Source: Pseudomonadota bacterium
GTDB taxonomy: Bacteria > Pseudomonadota > Alphaproteobacteria > Caulobacterales > Caulobacteraceae
DNA length: 23,495 nucleotides
NCBI GenBank assembly: GCA_023412655.1
Contig: JAEYNH010000174.1
Location: 1 to 23,495, forward strand
Direction: 5' to 3'
A program made the position numbers and the translations under genes. Of the stretch, positions 1 to 8,148 are shown one piece after another (within the stretch, counting starts at the first letter, position 1; each line of letters opens with the position of its first letter). The notes under the pieces are model-generated. The model saw only the letters and a program-made list of their open reading frames with translations, searched no databases and was not told the origin of the DNA.

Positions 1-428
1 CGGGGGGGGGGGGGGGGGGGTGCTGCGGCCGGGGGCGGGGGCGCGGCCCCGCCCCGACCGCCGCGGCGGTGGCCGCCGACATCGCGGATGTGATGACCGG
101 CGCCGTTCGACCGGTGTTCCAGGCCCCGGCGACGACCCTCCGGCCATTCGAGCCGGTGGATCCGTCGAAGAACCTCAGCCGCGCCTATCTGCGCTTCATG
201 GTGAAGGACGAGCCGGGGGTGATCGCCGCGGTTTCGGAGACGTTGGCCGGGGCGGGCGTCTCGATCGAGAGCTTCCTGCAGAAGCCGGTGGAGAACGCCG
301 CGGGGGTGCCGATCGTGCTGACCACCCACGCCGTGGCTGAATCCGTGCTCACCGCCGCCATCGAACGCATCGCTGGGCTGCCGGCGGTGCTGGAGACGCC
401 CAGAATGTTACGGATCGCCCGCATCTGA
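1..428 (+). CDS. hom: Homoserine dehydrogenase, C-terminal part (5' truncated by window edge)
   Basis: NADP-dependent reduction of aspartate semialdehyde to homoserine, in the threonine/methionine pathway (cytosol). Only the end of the catalytic domain and the C-terminal regulatory ACT domain are present. The frame read from about base 57 gives AVAADIADVMTGAVRPVF, the family's end-of-catalytic-domain helix. It then gives LRFMVKDEPGVIAAVSETLA, a typical ACT-domain opening, and ends at TGA 426-428. The family motif before this point (GPGAGAGPTAS-like) is split between two frames: RPGAGAR is read in the frame starting at base 20, and PTAAAVAADIAD in the frame starting at base 3. With the 19-G run at bases 2-20 this points to sequence error at the contig edge, not a real pseudogene. 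glpX follows after 61 bases. The product is well supported; the first 55 bases are unreliable. Confidence 0.85.
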   Translation, partial: GGGGGGCCGRGRGRGPAPTAAAVAADIADVMTGAVRPVFQAPATTLRPFEPVDPSKNLSRAYLRFMVKDEPGVIAAVSETLAGAGVSIESFLQKPVENAAGVPIVLTTHAVAESVLTAAIERIAGLPAVLETPRMLRIARI

Positions 429-442
429 GGCTGACGACGCCC

Positions 443-461
443 GCGCCTTCGGCTAAGGCGC
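443..461 (+). other. Small hairpin between hom and glpX
   Basis: A perfect 7-bp inverted repeat (GCGCCTT / AAGGCGC) with a 5-base loop lies between the hom stop and the glpX start. No T-run follows, so it is at best a weak terminator or an RNA-stabilising element. Seen in sequence; function is inferred. Confidence 0.3.
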
Positions 462-489
462 TTCGCCAAGACGCTGGAGACGCTACGGA

Positions 490-1443
490 ATGAGTTCTGA
501 ACGGCTGGACCGCGGGCTGGTGCTGGACGCCGCCCGCGTGACCGAGATCGCCGCCATCGCGGCTTGGAAACTGGTGGGCCGCGGCGACGAGAAGGCTGCC
601 GACCAGGCGGCGGTCGACGCCATGCGCACCGCCCTGAACGATCTCGACATCGACGGCGAGATCGTGATCGGCGAGGGCGAGCGGGACGAGGCGCCGATGC
701 TCTACATCGGCGAGAAGGTCGGCAAGGGCAAAGGCGCTCGGATCGACATCGCCCTGGACCCGCTTGAAGGCACGACCCTGACGGCCAAGGCCATGGCCAA
801 CGCCCTGGCGGTGATGGCCTGGGCCCCGAAGGGCACCCTGCTGAACGCTCCGGACACCTACATGGACAAGATCGCCTGCGGCCCGGGCTACCCGGCCGGG
901 GTGATCGACCTGGACAAGAGCCCGGCCGAGAACGTCCAGGCGCTGGCCAAGGCCAAGGGCGTGGCCGCCGAGGACATCACCGTCTGCGTGCTCGACCGGC
1001 CGCGGCACGCCGAGATCATCGCCTCGGTGCGTTCGGTGGGGGCGCGGGTTCACCTGATCACCGACGGCGACGTGGCCGGCGTGATGAACACCGCCGACCC
1101 CGAAACCGGCATCGACCTCTACATCGGCCAGGGCGGGGCGCCGGAAGGCGTGCTGGCCTGCGCCGCCCTGAAGTGCGTGGGCGGGCAGTTCCAGGGACGC
1201 CTGGTGTTCCGCAACGCCGACGAGCGGGCGCGCGCCGCGCGGGTCGGCATCACCGACTTCGACAAGAAGTACGACCTGCACGAAATGGTCCGGGCCGACG
1301 CGATCTTCGCCGCCACCGGCGTGACCAAGGGCGCGCTGCTGGATGGCGTCCGATTCTCGAACGGCCATGTGCACACCCACACCATCGTGATGGACAGCGC
1401 CACTCAGACCGTGCGCGAAGTGCGGATGAAGCGGCCGGTCTGA
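490..1443 (+). CDS. glpX: Class II fructose-1,6-bisphosphatase
   Basis: Hydrolyses fructose-1,6-bisphosphate to fructose-6-phosphate in gluconeogenesis (cytosol, divalent-metal dependent). The protein has 317 residues, the usual length for GlpX. Visible signatures are GEGERDEAPMLYIGE (about 61-75) and the metal/phosphate motif DPLEGTT (90-96), which separates this family from class I enzymes. The ATG at 490 has a GGAGA about 10 bases upstream and starts the family's usual N-terminus (DRGLVLDAARVTEIAAIAA). It lies between hom and recJ on the same strand, an order I recall from Caulobacter relatives, so co-transcription with hom is likely. Some GlpX enzymes also hydrolyse sedoheptulose-1,7-bisphosphate; this cannot be decided from sequence. 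Confidence 0.96.
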   Translation: MSSERLDRGLVLDAARVTEIAAIAAWKLVGRGDEKAADQAAVDAMRTALNDLDIDGEIVIGEGERDEAPMLYIGEKVGKGKGARIDIALDPLEGTTLTAKAMANALAVMAWAPKGTLLNAPDTYMDKIACGPGYPAGVIDLDKSPAENVQALAKAKGVAAEDITVCVLDRPRHAEIIASVRSVGARVHLITDGDVAGVMNTADPETGIDLYIGQGGAPEGVLACAALKCVGGQFQGRLVFRNADERARAARVGITDFDKKYDLHEMVRADAIFAATGVTKGALLDGVRFSNGHVHTHTIVMDSATQTVREVRMKRPV

Positions 1444-1476
1444 CGACCGCTTCCGTCGCACCGTCCTGCGACCCTG

Positions 1477-1507
1477 CCGCCGCTGGCGACTCACTCGCCG
1501 GCGGCGG
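1477..1507 (+). terminator. Strong hairpin in the glpX-recJ gap
   Basis: A 13-bp stem (one T-G wobble, otherwise perfect) with a 5-base loop CTCAC fills most of the glpX-recJ gap. There is no T-run after it, so it is not a textbook intrinsic terminator. It ends 11 bases before the recJ ATG and contains the only purine-rich stretch that could serve as recJ's ribosome binding site, so it may affect recJ translation rather than end transcription. Confidence 0.4.
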
Positions 1508-1518
1508 ATAGTGCGTGC

Positions 1519-3318
1519 ATGGCGGACGGCGGCGGACAGTTGGGCTACCTGGGCGTTTCCCGCTCGCTTTCGGGCCGGGCCTGGCGCGAGCGGCCGGCGT
1601 GCGCCGAACTGACGCGCCGCCACCAGCTCTCCCTCGGCCTCTCCGAGCCCCTGGCCCGGGCCCTGGCCGCCCGCGGCGTCACCGAGACCCAGGGCGGCGA
1701 CTATCTCAATCCCACCCTGAAGGCCCTGTTCCCCGACCCCTCGGCCTTCGCCGACATGGACCGGGCGGCCGAGATCCTGGTGAGCGCTCTGGAGGCGAAG
1801 CGCCGGATCGTGGTCTTCGCCGACTATGACGTGGACGGCGCCTCCTCGGCGGCGTTGCTGGTGCGCTGGTTCCGGGCCATGGGCCAGGAGATCGCCATCT
1901 ATGTCCCCGACCGCATCACCGAGGGCTACGGCCCTTCGCCCGCGGCGTTCCGGCGGCTGAAGGCCGAGGGCGCGGAGCTGGTGGTGACGGTGGATTGCGG
2001 AGCGGCGGCGCACGACGCCCTGGCCTGCGCCGCCGAGATCGGCCTGCCCGTGGTGGTCATCGATCACCACCTGATGCGTCCCGGCGAGGCCCCGAAGGTC
2101 GAGGCCCTGGTCAATCCGAACCGCCCCGACTGCCGCTCGGGGCAGGGGCATCTCGCCGCGGCCGGCGTCACCTTCGTGCTGCTGGCGGCCCTGAACCGCG
2201 AGGCGCGCCGGCGGGCCCTGGGGCCAGAACCGGATCTGCGGGCCTGGCTCGACCTCGCGGCCATGGGGGCGATCTGCGACGTCACCCGCCTGACCGGCTT
2301 CAACCGAGCCCTGACCGCCCAGGGGCTGAAGGTGATGTCCGGGTGGAGGAACCCGGGCCTGCAGGCGCTCATGCAGGTCGCCAAGGCCACCGGTGCGGCC
2401 TCGACCTTCCACGTGGGCTTCCTGCTCGGGCCGCGAATCAACGCCGGCGGCCGGATCGGGCGCTCGGACCTTGGGGCGCGGCTACTCTCCACCGACGATC
2501 CCGACGAGGCCGCGGCGCTGGCCGCCGAGCTGGACGCCCTGAACGCCTCGCGCAAGCAGGTGGAGGCCGAAGTGCTGGATGCGGCCGTCGCCTGGATCGA
2601 GACCCAGAGCAACGAGGCCGACGCGCCCTGCCTGCTGGTGGCCCAGGACGACTGGCATCCCGGCGTCATCGGCATCGTCGCCGGCCGGCTGCGCGAACGC
2701 TACCGCAAGCCCTGCATCGTTATCGGCATCGATCGGGCGGCCAATGTGGGCAGGGGCTCGGGCCGTTCACAGCCCGGCGTGAACCTCGGCCAGGCCGTGC
2801 AGGCGGCCTACGAGGCGGGCCTGCTGCTGGCGGGCGGCGGGCACGCCATGGCGGCAGGGCTGTCCGTTCGGCCCGAGGCGATTCCCGAGCTGCGGGCCTT
2901 CCTCTGCGAGCAACTGGCGGACGAGCAGGCGGTGGCCGCCGCCGAGGATGGGCTGGAGATCGACGCCCTGGTCACGGCGCGCGGCTGCGATCGGGGACTG
3001 TGGAGCGAATTCCAGCGCCTCGCGCCCTTTGGCCCGGGAAACCCCGAGCCGGTGTTCGCCGCCGCCGACGTGCGCGTCGAGCGGCCGATCGCCATGAAGG
3101 GCGGCCACGTGCGCTGCACCCTTACCGATGGCTCAGGCGGCAAGCTCAAGGCGGTGGCCTGGCGGATGGCCGACACCGAGGCCGGCAAACGGCTGCTGCA
3201 GGAGGGCGGCGCGGTGCATGTGGCGGGCCGGCTGAAGCCGGACGACTGGCAAGGCCGGGAGGGCGTCGAGCTGGAAATCGAGGACGTCGCAGACCCCCGC
3301 GCCGTGGGAGCTCCCTAG
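1519..3318 (+). CDS. recJ: Single-stranded-DNA-specific exonuclease RecJ
   Basis: A 5'-to-3' exonuclease on single-stranded DNA, acting in RecF-type recombination, mismatch repair and base excision repair (cytosol). At 599 residues it has the normal RecJ length. The DHH phosphoesterase motifs are visible: VVFADYDVDGASSAALL (motif I, aspartates at about 102-106), VTVDCG (157-161) and VIDHH (180-184). A DHHA1-type GGGHAMAAG follows in the C-terminal half, and a RecJ OB-fold region near the end (LKPDDWQGREGVELEIEDV). The ATG at 1519 has no clear Shine-Dalgarno outside the preceding hairpin; the start fits the family length, but a nearby alternative is possible. The reading frame is intact. Confidence 0.96.
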   Translation: MADGGGQLGYLGVSRSLSGRAWRERPACAELTRRHQLSLGLSEPLARALAARGVTETQGGDYLNPTLKALFPDPSAFADMDRAAEILVSALEAKRRIVVFADYDVDGASSAALLVRWFRAMGQEIAIYVPDRITEGYGPSPAAFRRLKAEGAELVVTVDCGAAAHDALACAAEIGLPVVVIDHHLMRPGEAPKVEALVNPNRPDCRSGQGHLAAAGVTFVLLAALNREARRRALGPEPDLRAWLDLAAMGAICDVTRLTGFNRALTAQGLKVMSGWRNPGLQALMQVAKATGAASTFHVGFLLGPRINAGGRIGRSDLGARLLSTDDPDEAAALAAELDALNASRKQVEAEVLDAAVAWIETQSNEADAPCLLVAQDDWHPGVIGIVAGRLRERYRKPCIVIGIDRAANVGRGSGRSQPGVNLGQAVQAAYEAGLLLAGGGHAMAAGLSVRPEAIPELRAFLCEQLADEQAVAAAEDGLEIDALVTARGCDRGLWSEFQRLAPFGPGNPEPVFAAADVRVERPIAMKGGHVRCTLTDGSGGKLKAVAWRMADTEAGKRLLQEGGAVHVAGRLKPDDWQGREGVELEIEDVADPRAVGAP

Positions 3319-3377
3319 GGCCGCGGCGACTTTCCACAGGGGAAACTCACCCTTGGCCAAATTTCCCAATCGGGGCC

Positions 3378-3406
3378 TTGCGCGGCTAGGGGAGGGCGGA
3401 TATACG
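3378..3406 (+). promoter_or_regulatory. Putative promoter of tRNA-Glu
   Basis: TTGCGC (3378-3383) and TATACG (3401-3406) are separated by 17 bases and lie 17 bases before the tRNA. This is a reasonable housekeeping-sigma -35/-10 pair with a start point expected near 3413. Pattern match only. Confidence 0.45.
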
Positions 3407-3423
3407 ACCGGCCTCGCGACCGC

Positions 3424-3498
3424 GGGCCCTTCGTCTATCGGTTAGGACGTCAGGTTTTCAACCTGAAAAGAGGGGTTCGATTCCCCTAGGGCCTGCCA
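3424..3498 (+). tRNA. tRNA-Glu (anticodon TTC)
   Basis: A full cloverleaf can be drawn. The acceptor stem is GGGCCCT/AGGGCCT (first pair G-T) with discriminator G and encoded CCA (3496-3498). The D arm begins CGTCTATCGGTTAGGAC. The anticodon stem is TCAGG/CCTGA with loop TTTTCAA, placing TTC at 3457-3459. The T arm is AGGGGTTCGATTCCCCT. It is a lone tRNA between recJ and the cold-shock gene; the 139 bases after it (3499-3637) hold no gene. Confidence 0.97.
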
Positions 3499-3637
3499 CG
3501 CGAGCTCCCCCAAAAGACGAGTATTTCCGTTTCGCGCGTCCTGCGCGAGCGATTCCCCATTGACGTGCTCGCGCTTACAAGAACAGTGTTATAGTTGGCC
3601 CGTCCGATGTTTCAGGGGAGATGGGGCCGAGGGGCGA

Positions 3638-4222
3638 ATGGCTGTTTTCGATTTCGAGCAGGTGGATGCGCCGGCTCCGGTCCGCATCACCGGCCGCGTC
3701 AAGTGGTTCGACGCCGGCAAGGGTTATGGCTTCATCGTTCCCGACGATCCCGGTCAGACCGATCTGAAGGACGTGCTGCTGCACGTCACCAGCCTGCGCA
3801 GCGCAGGTCGCGAGCATTGCCTGGAAGGGTCGGTGATCATCTGCGACGTCGTGCGGCGGCCGAAGGGCTGGCAGGTGGCCGAGGTCCATTCGCTGGACGA
3901 AAGCACCGCCACGCCCGACCGGTCGCGGAGCGACGGGACCTCCCGCCGCGGTGATGGCCTAGGCGCCGGCGCGCGCCCTTCCAGGCGCATGCTGGAGGCC
4001 ACGGGTCCGCTGGAGCAGGCCAAGGTGAAGTGGTTCAACCGCGCTAAGGGCTATGGCTTCGTGATCCGCGACAGCCAGCCCGGGGACATCTTCGTCCATA
4101 TCGAGACCCTGCGGCGGGCCGGCATGGAGGATCTCCAGCCGGGTGACCATGTGATGGTGCGGTTCGCCGAGGGCCCTAAGGGGCTTGTTGTGGCCGAGAT
4201 CGAAGGGTCTAGTCTGTCCTAG
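3638..4222 (+). CDS. Two-domain cold-shock protein
   Basis: Nucleic-acid-binding protein of 194 residues with two cold-shock (OB-fold) domains, thought to act as an RNA chaperone. Domain 1 (about 15-85) has RNP1-like KGYGFIV and RNP2-like DVLLHVT. Domain 2 (about 126-190) has KGYGFVI and DIFVHIE. An Arg/Gly/Ser-rich linker (about 90-118) joins them. Double-CSD proteins of this type are known from Caulobacter (CspC, CspD). The ATG at 3638 is preferred because it follows GAGGGG (3629-3634) and begins the conserved region; the frame stays open to a TTG at 3560 but the extra residues look unlike the family. A TATAGT at 3590-3595 could be a -10 element, without a well-spaced -35. The stop lies inside a 6-bp inverted repeat (4207-4224). 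Confidence 0.93.
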   Translation: MAVFDFEQVDAPAPVRITGRVKWFDAGKGYGFIVPDDPGQTDLKDVLLHVTSLRSAGREHCLEGSVIICDVVRRPKGWQVAEVHSLDESTATPDRSRSDGTSRRGDGLGAGARPSRRMLEATGPLEQAKVKWFNRAKGYGFVIRDSQPGDIFVHIETLRRAGMEDLQPGDHVMVRFAEGPKGLVVAEIEGSSLS

Positions 4223-4245
4223 ACGACCGCTTCGGAGCCTATCCC

Positions 4246-4761
4246 TTGGATCGAGGAAAGACCGGCCTGCGCCTGCTGCTGGCCGCAACCTTGCTGACTG
4301 CGACCGGCCTGGCGGGGCCCGCCCTGGCGCAGCTGCCGCGCCAGGACCCCGCCAACTGCAAGGGGCAGGCGGAACTCACCCCGCTGCAGCCCCTGTCGGT
4401 CATCACCTCCAAGGGCACGTTCCGCTTCATGGTGGAGCTGGCCGACAGCCCTCGGGAGCGTGAGTACGGCCTCATGTGCCGCAAAGCCCTGGCGGCGGAC
4501 CGGGGCATGCTGTTCCACTTCCAGAAGCCGGCCTACCAGGCGTTCTGGATGCGCAACACCCTGATCCCGCTGGACATCATCTACATCGGCGCGGACGGAC
4601 GGGTGGTCTCGATCGTGCGCAACGCCCGCCCGCTGGACGAGACGCCGCTGCCGTCCGCGGGGCCGGCCCAGTATGTGCTGGAACTGACGGCCGGCCGGGT
4701 GGCCCAGATCGGCCTGCTGCCGGGGGACAGGGTGCAGCACCGGGTGATCCCCGTTGGATGA
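4246..4761 (+). CDS. Exported DUF192 family protein
   Basis: A 171-residue protein of the DUF192 family, whose function is unknown. An N-terminal signal peptide is clear: basic DRGKTGLR, then a hydrophobic stretch (about 9-25) and a likely cleavage after ALA at residue 28, giving a periplasmic product. Family signatures are REREYGLMCRKALAADRGMLF, then FWMRNTLIPLDIIYIGADG, then a C-terminal VLELTAGRVAQIGLLPGDRV. The start is TTG at 4246, the only start that keeps a complete signal peptide; GAGCC about 7 bases upstream is a weak ribosome binding site. It starts 23 bases after the cold-shock gene and overlaps the next gene by 8 bases, suggesting one transcript of three genes. Confidence 0.88.
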   Translation: MDRGKTGLRLLLAATLLTATGLAGPALAQLPRQDPANCKGQAELTPLQPLSVITSKGTFRFMVELADSPREREYGLMCRKALAADRGMLFHFQKPAYQAFWMRNTLIPLDIIYIGADGRVVSIVRNARPLDETPLPSAGPAQYVLELTAGRVAQIGLLPGDRVQHRVIPVG

Positions 4762-5179
4762 CGTGATCCCCGAGCCCCCCGCGGGGTTCGTCCGTTCCGA
4801 GCTGCGCGGACCCTTCTCGACGCACAATGGGCCCTATTTCCACCGGGTCGGTGGCGACGGCGACACGGTGGGCCAGGCGTTCTTCGCCCTGCCCAGGCAC
4901 GCCAACGGCCTGGGCCTGGTGCATGGCGGCATGCTGAGCGCCTTCATGGACGGGCTGCTGGCCATGGCGGTCGGCCGGGGCACGGGCCAGGTGGCGATGA
5001 CCATCCACCTATCGACCGACTTCCTGCACATGGCGCGGCTGGGCGAATGGGTGGTGGGCGAGGCCCGGATGACACGCGCGACGCGCGACATCGGCTTCGC
5101 CGAAGGCGTCGCGCGCTCCCGCGGGGTGGACGTGGTCCGCGCCTCGGGCGTGTTCAAGCTGATGGCGCGGCGCGATTAG
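4754..5179 (+). CDS. PaaI-type hotdog-fold thioesterase
   Basis: A 141-residue hotdog-fold protein, probably hydrolysing an acyl-CoA thioester (substrate unknown, cytosol). The conserved GLVHGGMLSAFMDGLLAMAV (about 54-72) contains the HGG motif and a following acidic residue typical of PaaI/YbgC-like enzymes. It continues into VAMTIHLSTDFL and a VVGEARMTRATRDIGFAEG strand pair. The likely start is TTG at 4754, inside the last codons of the DUF192 gene (8-base overlap in another frame), implying translational coupling. Both this gene and the previous one begin TTGGAT. A 6-bp GC-rich hairpin with loop AAAG (5183-5198) follows the stop. Confidence 0.88.
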   Translation: MDDVIPEPPAGFVRSELRGPFSTHNGPYFHRVGGDGDTVGQAFFALPRHANGLGLVHGGMLSAFMDGLLAMAVGRGTGQVAMTIHLSTDFLHMARLGEWVVGEARMTRATRDIGFAEGVARSRGVDVVRASGVFKLMARRD

Positions 5180-5182
5180 GCG

Positions 5183-5198
5183 GGGCGGAAAGCCGCCC
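5183..5198 (+). terminator. Possible weak terminator hairpin after the thioesterase gene
   Basis: GGGCGG and CCGCCC pair perfectly over 6 bp around the tetraloop AAAG, four bases after the thioesterase stop. No T-run follows, so intrinsic termination is uncertain. Confidence 0.3.
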
Positions 5199-5213
5199 GG
5201 GCGCTGGTTGCGT

Positions 5214-5242
5214 TTGCGGAAAATTCGAAACGCCCATATTGC
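5214..5242 (+). promoter_or_regulatory. Putative promoter of tRNA-Pro
   Basis: TTGCGG (5214-5219) and TATTGC (5237-5242) are 17 bases apart and end 17 bases before tRNA-Pro. The geometry is the same as that upstream of tRNA-Glu in this window. The -10 is weak; pattern match only. Confidence 0.35.
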
Positions 5243-5259
5243 AGGGCCTCCGACGCGTC

Positions 5260-5336
5260 CGGGGCGTAGCGCAGCCTGGTAGCGCATCTGCTTTGGGAGC
5301 AGAGGGTCGCAGGTTCAAATCCTGCCGCCCCGACCA
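5260..5336 (+). tRNA. tRNA-Pro (anticodon TGG)
   Basis: A complete cloverleaf of 77 bases. The acceptor stem is CGGGGCG/CGCCCCG with discriminator A and encoded CCA (5334-5336). The D arm is GCGCAGCCTGGTAGCGC. The anticodon stem TCTGC/GCAGA carries loop TTTGGGA, placing TGG at 5294-5296. The T arm contains GGTTCAAATCC. An NDUFS4-type gene begins 38 bases later. Confidence 0.97.
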
Positions 5337-5374
5337 GCGTTGGGGCTGAGAGTTAGAGGATCTGGGATCAGAGC

Positions 5375-5683
5375 ATGCTTGCGCGCATCTTCCGCCCCGC
5401 CAAGACCGCCATGCAGTCGGGGCGCGCCAAGACCACCGACTGGGTGCTCGAGTTCGAGCCGAAGGCCGCGCGCCGGCCCGACCCGCTGATGGGCTGGACC
5501 CAGACCACTGACACCGAGAGCAGCCAGGTGCGCCTGACGTTCGACAGCAAGGAAGACGCCGTGCGCTATGCCGAGCAGCACGGGATCGCCTTCCAGCTGG
5601 TGGACCCCAAGCCGGCCAAGCGCATCATCAAGGCCTATGCCGACAATTTCGCATTCGGCCGCAAGGTCCCCTGGACCCACTAG
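5375..5683 (+). CDS. NDUFS4-like accessory subunit of respiratory complex I
   Basis: A 102-residue homologue of the mitochondrial NDUFS4 (18 kDa) accessory subunit of NADH:ubiquinone oxidoreductase, attached to the peripheral arm on the cytoplasmic side. The characteristic order is visible: RIFRPAKTAMQSG near the N-terminus, then WVLEFEP, then a central MGWTQTTDT region, then SKEDAVRYAEQHG, and a C-terminal YADNFAFGRKVPWTH. This subunit is known in alphaproteobacteria but not in the minimal 14-subunit enzyme of E. coli. It is encoded alone, between tRNA-Pro (38 bases upstream) and tRNA-Arg (25 bases downstream), with no other complex I genes in the window. Confidence 0.93.
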   Translation: MLARIFRPAKTAMQSGRAKTTDWVLEFEPKAARRPDPLMGWTQTTDTESSQVRLTFDSKEDAVRYAEQHGIAFQLVDPKPAKRIIKAYADNFAFGRKVPWTH

Positions 5684-5708
5684 GCGGCCGCGCCAGGGAG
5701 AAGCTTTC

Positions 5709-5785
5709 GCGCCCGTAGCTCAGCTGGATAGAGCACGTGCCTTCTAAGCATGTGGTCGCAGGTTCGAATCCTGCCGGGCGCGCCA
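5709..5785 (+). tRNA. tRNA-Arg (anticodon TCT)
   Basis: A complete cloverleaf of 77 bases. The acceptor stem is GCGCCCG/CGGGCGC with discriminator G and encoded CCA (5783-5785). The D arm is GCTCAGCTGGATAGAGC. The anticodon stem CGTGC/GCATG (one G-T pair) carries loop CTTCTAA, giving TCT at 5743-5745. The T arm has GGTTCGAATCC. A run of five T follows the CCA and may help termination. Confidence 0.97.
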
Positions 5786-5854
5786 TTTTTCGTATAGAGG
5801 GCGACGGCGTCCTCAACCGAAGCCTCGTTTACGGCGCAACCCGGGCTCGAGGGC

Positions 5855-7162
<1,308 letters not shown>

Positions 7163-7320
7163 CGGCATCCCTGGCGGAGGGGCGCATCGGCCTTCCCGCC
7201 GGATGACAACCGCCATTGCGGGTTCGGGTTCAATGCTGCGCCCGACAAGCTTCGGGGGATGGAGCCTGGAAGCCGTTCGCGCTACGCCAGACGTCCACCC
7301 GCAACGGAAGGAACAGCGCC

Positions 7321-7809
7321 ATGGCCGCCGGTGACCACGACCCGGATTCGGTGACCGTCACCGAGACGGGGGTCGGCAAGTTCCAGGTGGAAGTGATGGC
7401 CGGCGGCGCCACGCTGCTGGCCGACGAGCCGGTGGAGGTGGGCGGCCTGGGCTCGGGCCCCAATCCCTACGACCTCCTGGCCTCCGCGCTCGGGGCCTGT
7501 ACCAGCATGACCCTGAGGCTCTATGCGGATCGCAAGGGCTGGCCGCTGCAACGGGCCATGGTCCGGGTGATCCACAGCCGCACACCCAACGGGAAGGACC
7601 GGTTCGCCCGGGAGGTGACGTTGCTCGGCGCGCTGGACGATGATCAGCGGCGCCGGTTGCTGGAGATCGCCGAGCGCTGCCCGGTGCATCGCACCCTGGA
7701 GACCGGCTCCAAGATCATCACCATCGCCACGTCGCCGCCGGACTTGGCCAGCCTGGAACGCTCCGGACTGGGCCACATGGAGGCCATGGAGGAGGCCTGC
7801 GAAGACTGA
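7321..7809 (+). CDS. OsmC family peroxidase-like protein
   Basis: A 162-residue OsmC/Ohr-superfamily protein, probably a thiol-dependent peroxide or organic hydroperoxide reductase in the cytosol. Both family cysteines are present: C60 in LASALGACTSMTLRLYA and C120 in AERCPVHRTLE. VGGLGSGPNPYDLL precedes the first. This arrangement fits the YhfA-like OsmC branch better than Ohr. The ATG at 7321 follows a strong GGAAGGAA ribosome binding site (about 7307-7314). It is divergent from the NRAMP-like gene with a roughly 160-base shared upstream region. Confidence 0.92.
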   Translation: MAAGDHDPDSVTVTETGVGKFQVEVMAGGATLLADEPVEVGGLGSGPNPYDLLASALGACTSMTLRLYADRKGWPLQRAMVRVIHSRTPNGKDRFAREVTLLGALDDDQRRRLLEIAERCPVHRTLETGSKIITIATSPPDLASLERSGLGHMEAMEEACED

Positions 7810-7896
7810 GTGCAGCTGGGCGCGCCGTTTGCCTCGACTTCGCCTCAGACTCGGTGACCCATCGGGCCGTCGAGGGGTGAGACGAGGAAGCCTGCC

Positions 7897-8097
7897 ATGA
7901 GCGATGCGACCTATGTGTCCTTCGTACCGCGCGCCAAGAGCCTGAAGCTGCGCCAGGTGCTCGAGGGCGAGGATACCGGACCGATCCGCTGGAGCGAGAA
8001 GCGGGGGCTGTTCGGCAGCGAGTTCTATTTCTCGGGGCCGTCCGAGCTTGCCCGGAAGACCCATGCCTACATCACGGCCTGGCTGGCGCGCACCTAG
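7897..8097 (+). CDS. Small protein of unknown function (66 residues)
   Basis: I do not recognise a family. The reading frame begins at ATG 7897 after a good GAGGAAG ribosome binding site (7884-7890) and encodes 66 residues with no signal peptide or membrane segment. The sequence is mixed alpha/beta in look, rich in Lys/Arg and aromatic residues (FVPRAKSLKLRQVLEG, then GPIRWSEKRGLFGSEFYF, then a C-terminal helix ELARKTHAYITAWLA). Codon choice is strongly GC-biased at third positions like neighbouring genes, which supports real coding. It lies 87 bases after osmC and 51 bases before the pseudouridine synthase. Confidence 0.7.
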   Translation: MSDATYVSFVPRAKSLKLRQVLEGEDTGPIRWSEKRGLFGSEFYFSGPSELARKTHAYITAWLART

Positions 8098-8120
8098 GCT
8101 CCCGACGACGGCTTGCCCTT

Positions 8121-8135
8121 GGGGCCGCAGGCCCC
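8121..8135 (+). other. Small GC hairpin before the pseudouridine synthase gene
   Basis: GGGGCC and GGCCCC form a perfect 6-bp stem with loop GCA, 24 bases after the small gene's stop and 13 bases before the ATG at 8149. There is no T-run; its role is unknown. Confidence 0.25.
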
Positions 8136-8148
8136 CTACAGACGGGCG

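Noticed and set aside
2..20. G-run as a possible G-quadruplex or phase-variation tract
   Set aside because: It sits exactly at the sequence edge, inside a conserved coding motif whose frame is broken; an artefact explains it better.
349..2412. Very long open frame on the minus strand opposite glpX and recJ
   Set aside because: High GC leaves antisense frames open; the translation is low-complexity (Gly/Arg/His-rich) with no domain, and the plus-strand genes are unmistakable.
4207..4224. 6-bp inverted repeat around the cold-shock gene stop as a terminator
   Set aside because: The stem is short and AT-containing with no T-run, and the next gene starts within 22 bases on the same strand.
3424..5785. 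Three tRNA genes as integration sites for a mobile island
   Set aside because: No integrase, no duplicated tRNA 3' ends that I could see, and no change in base composition around them.
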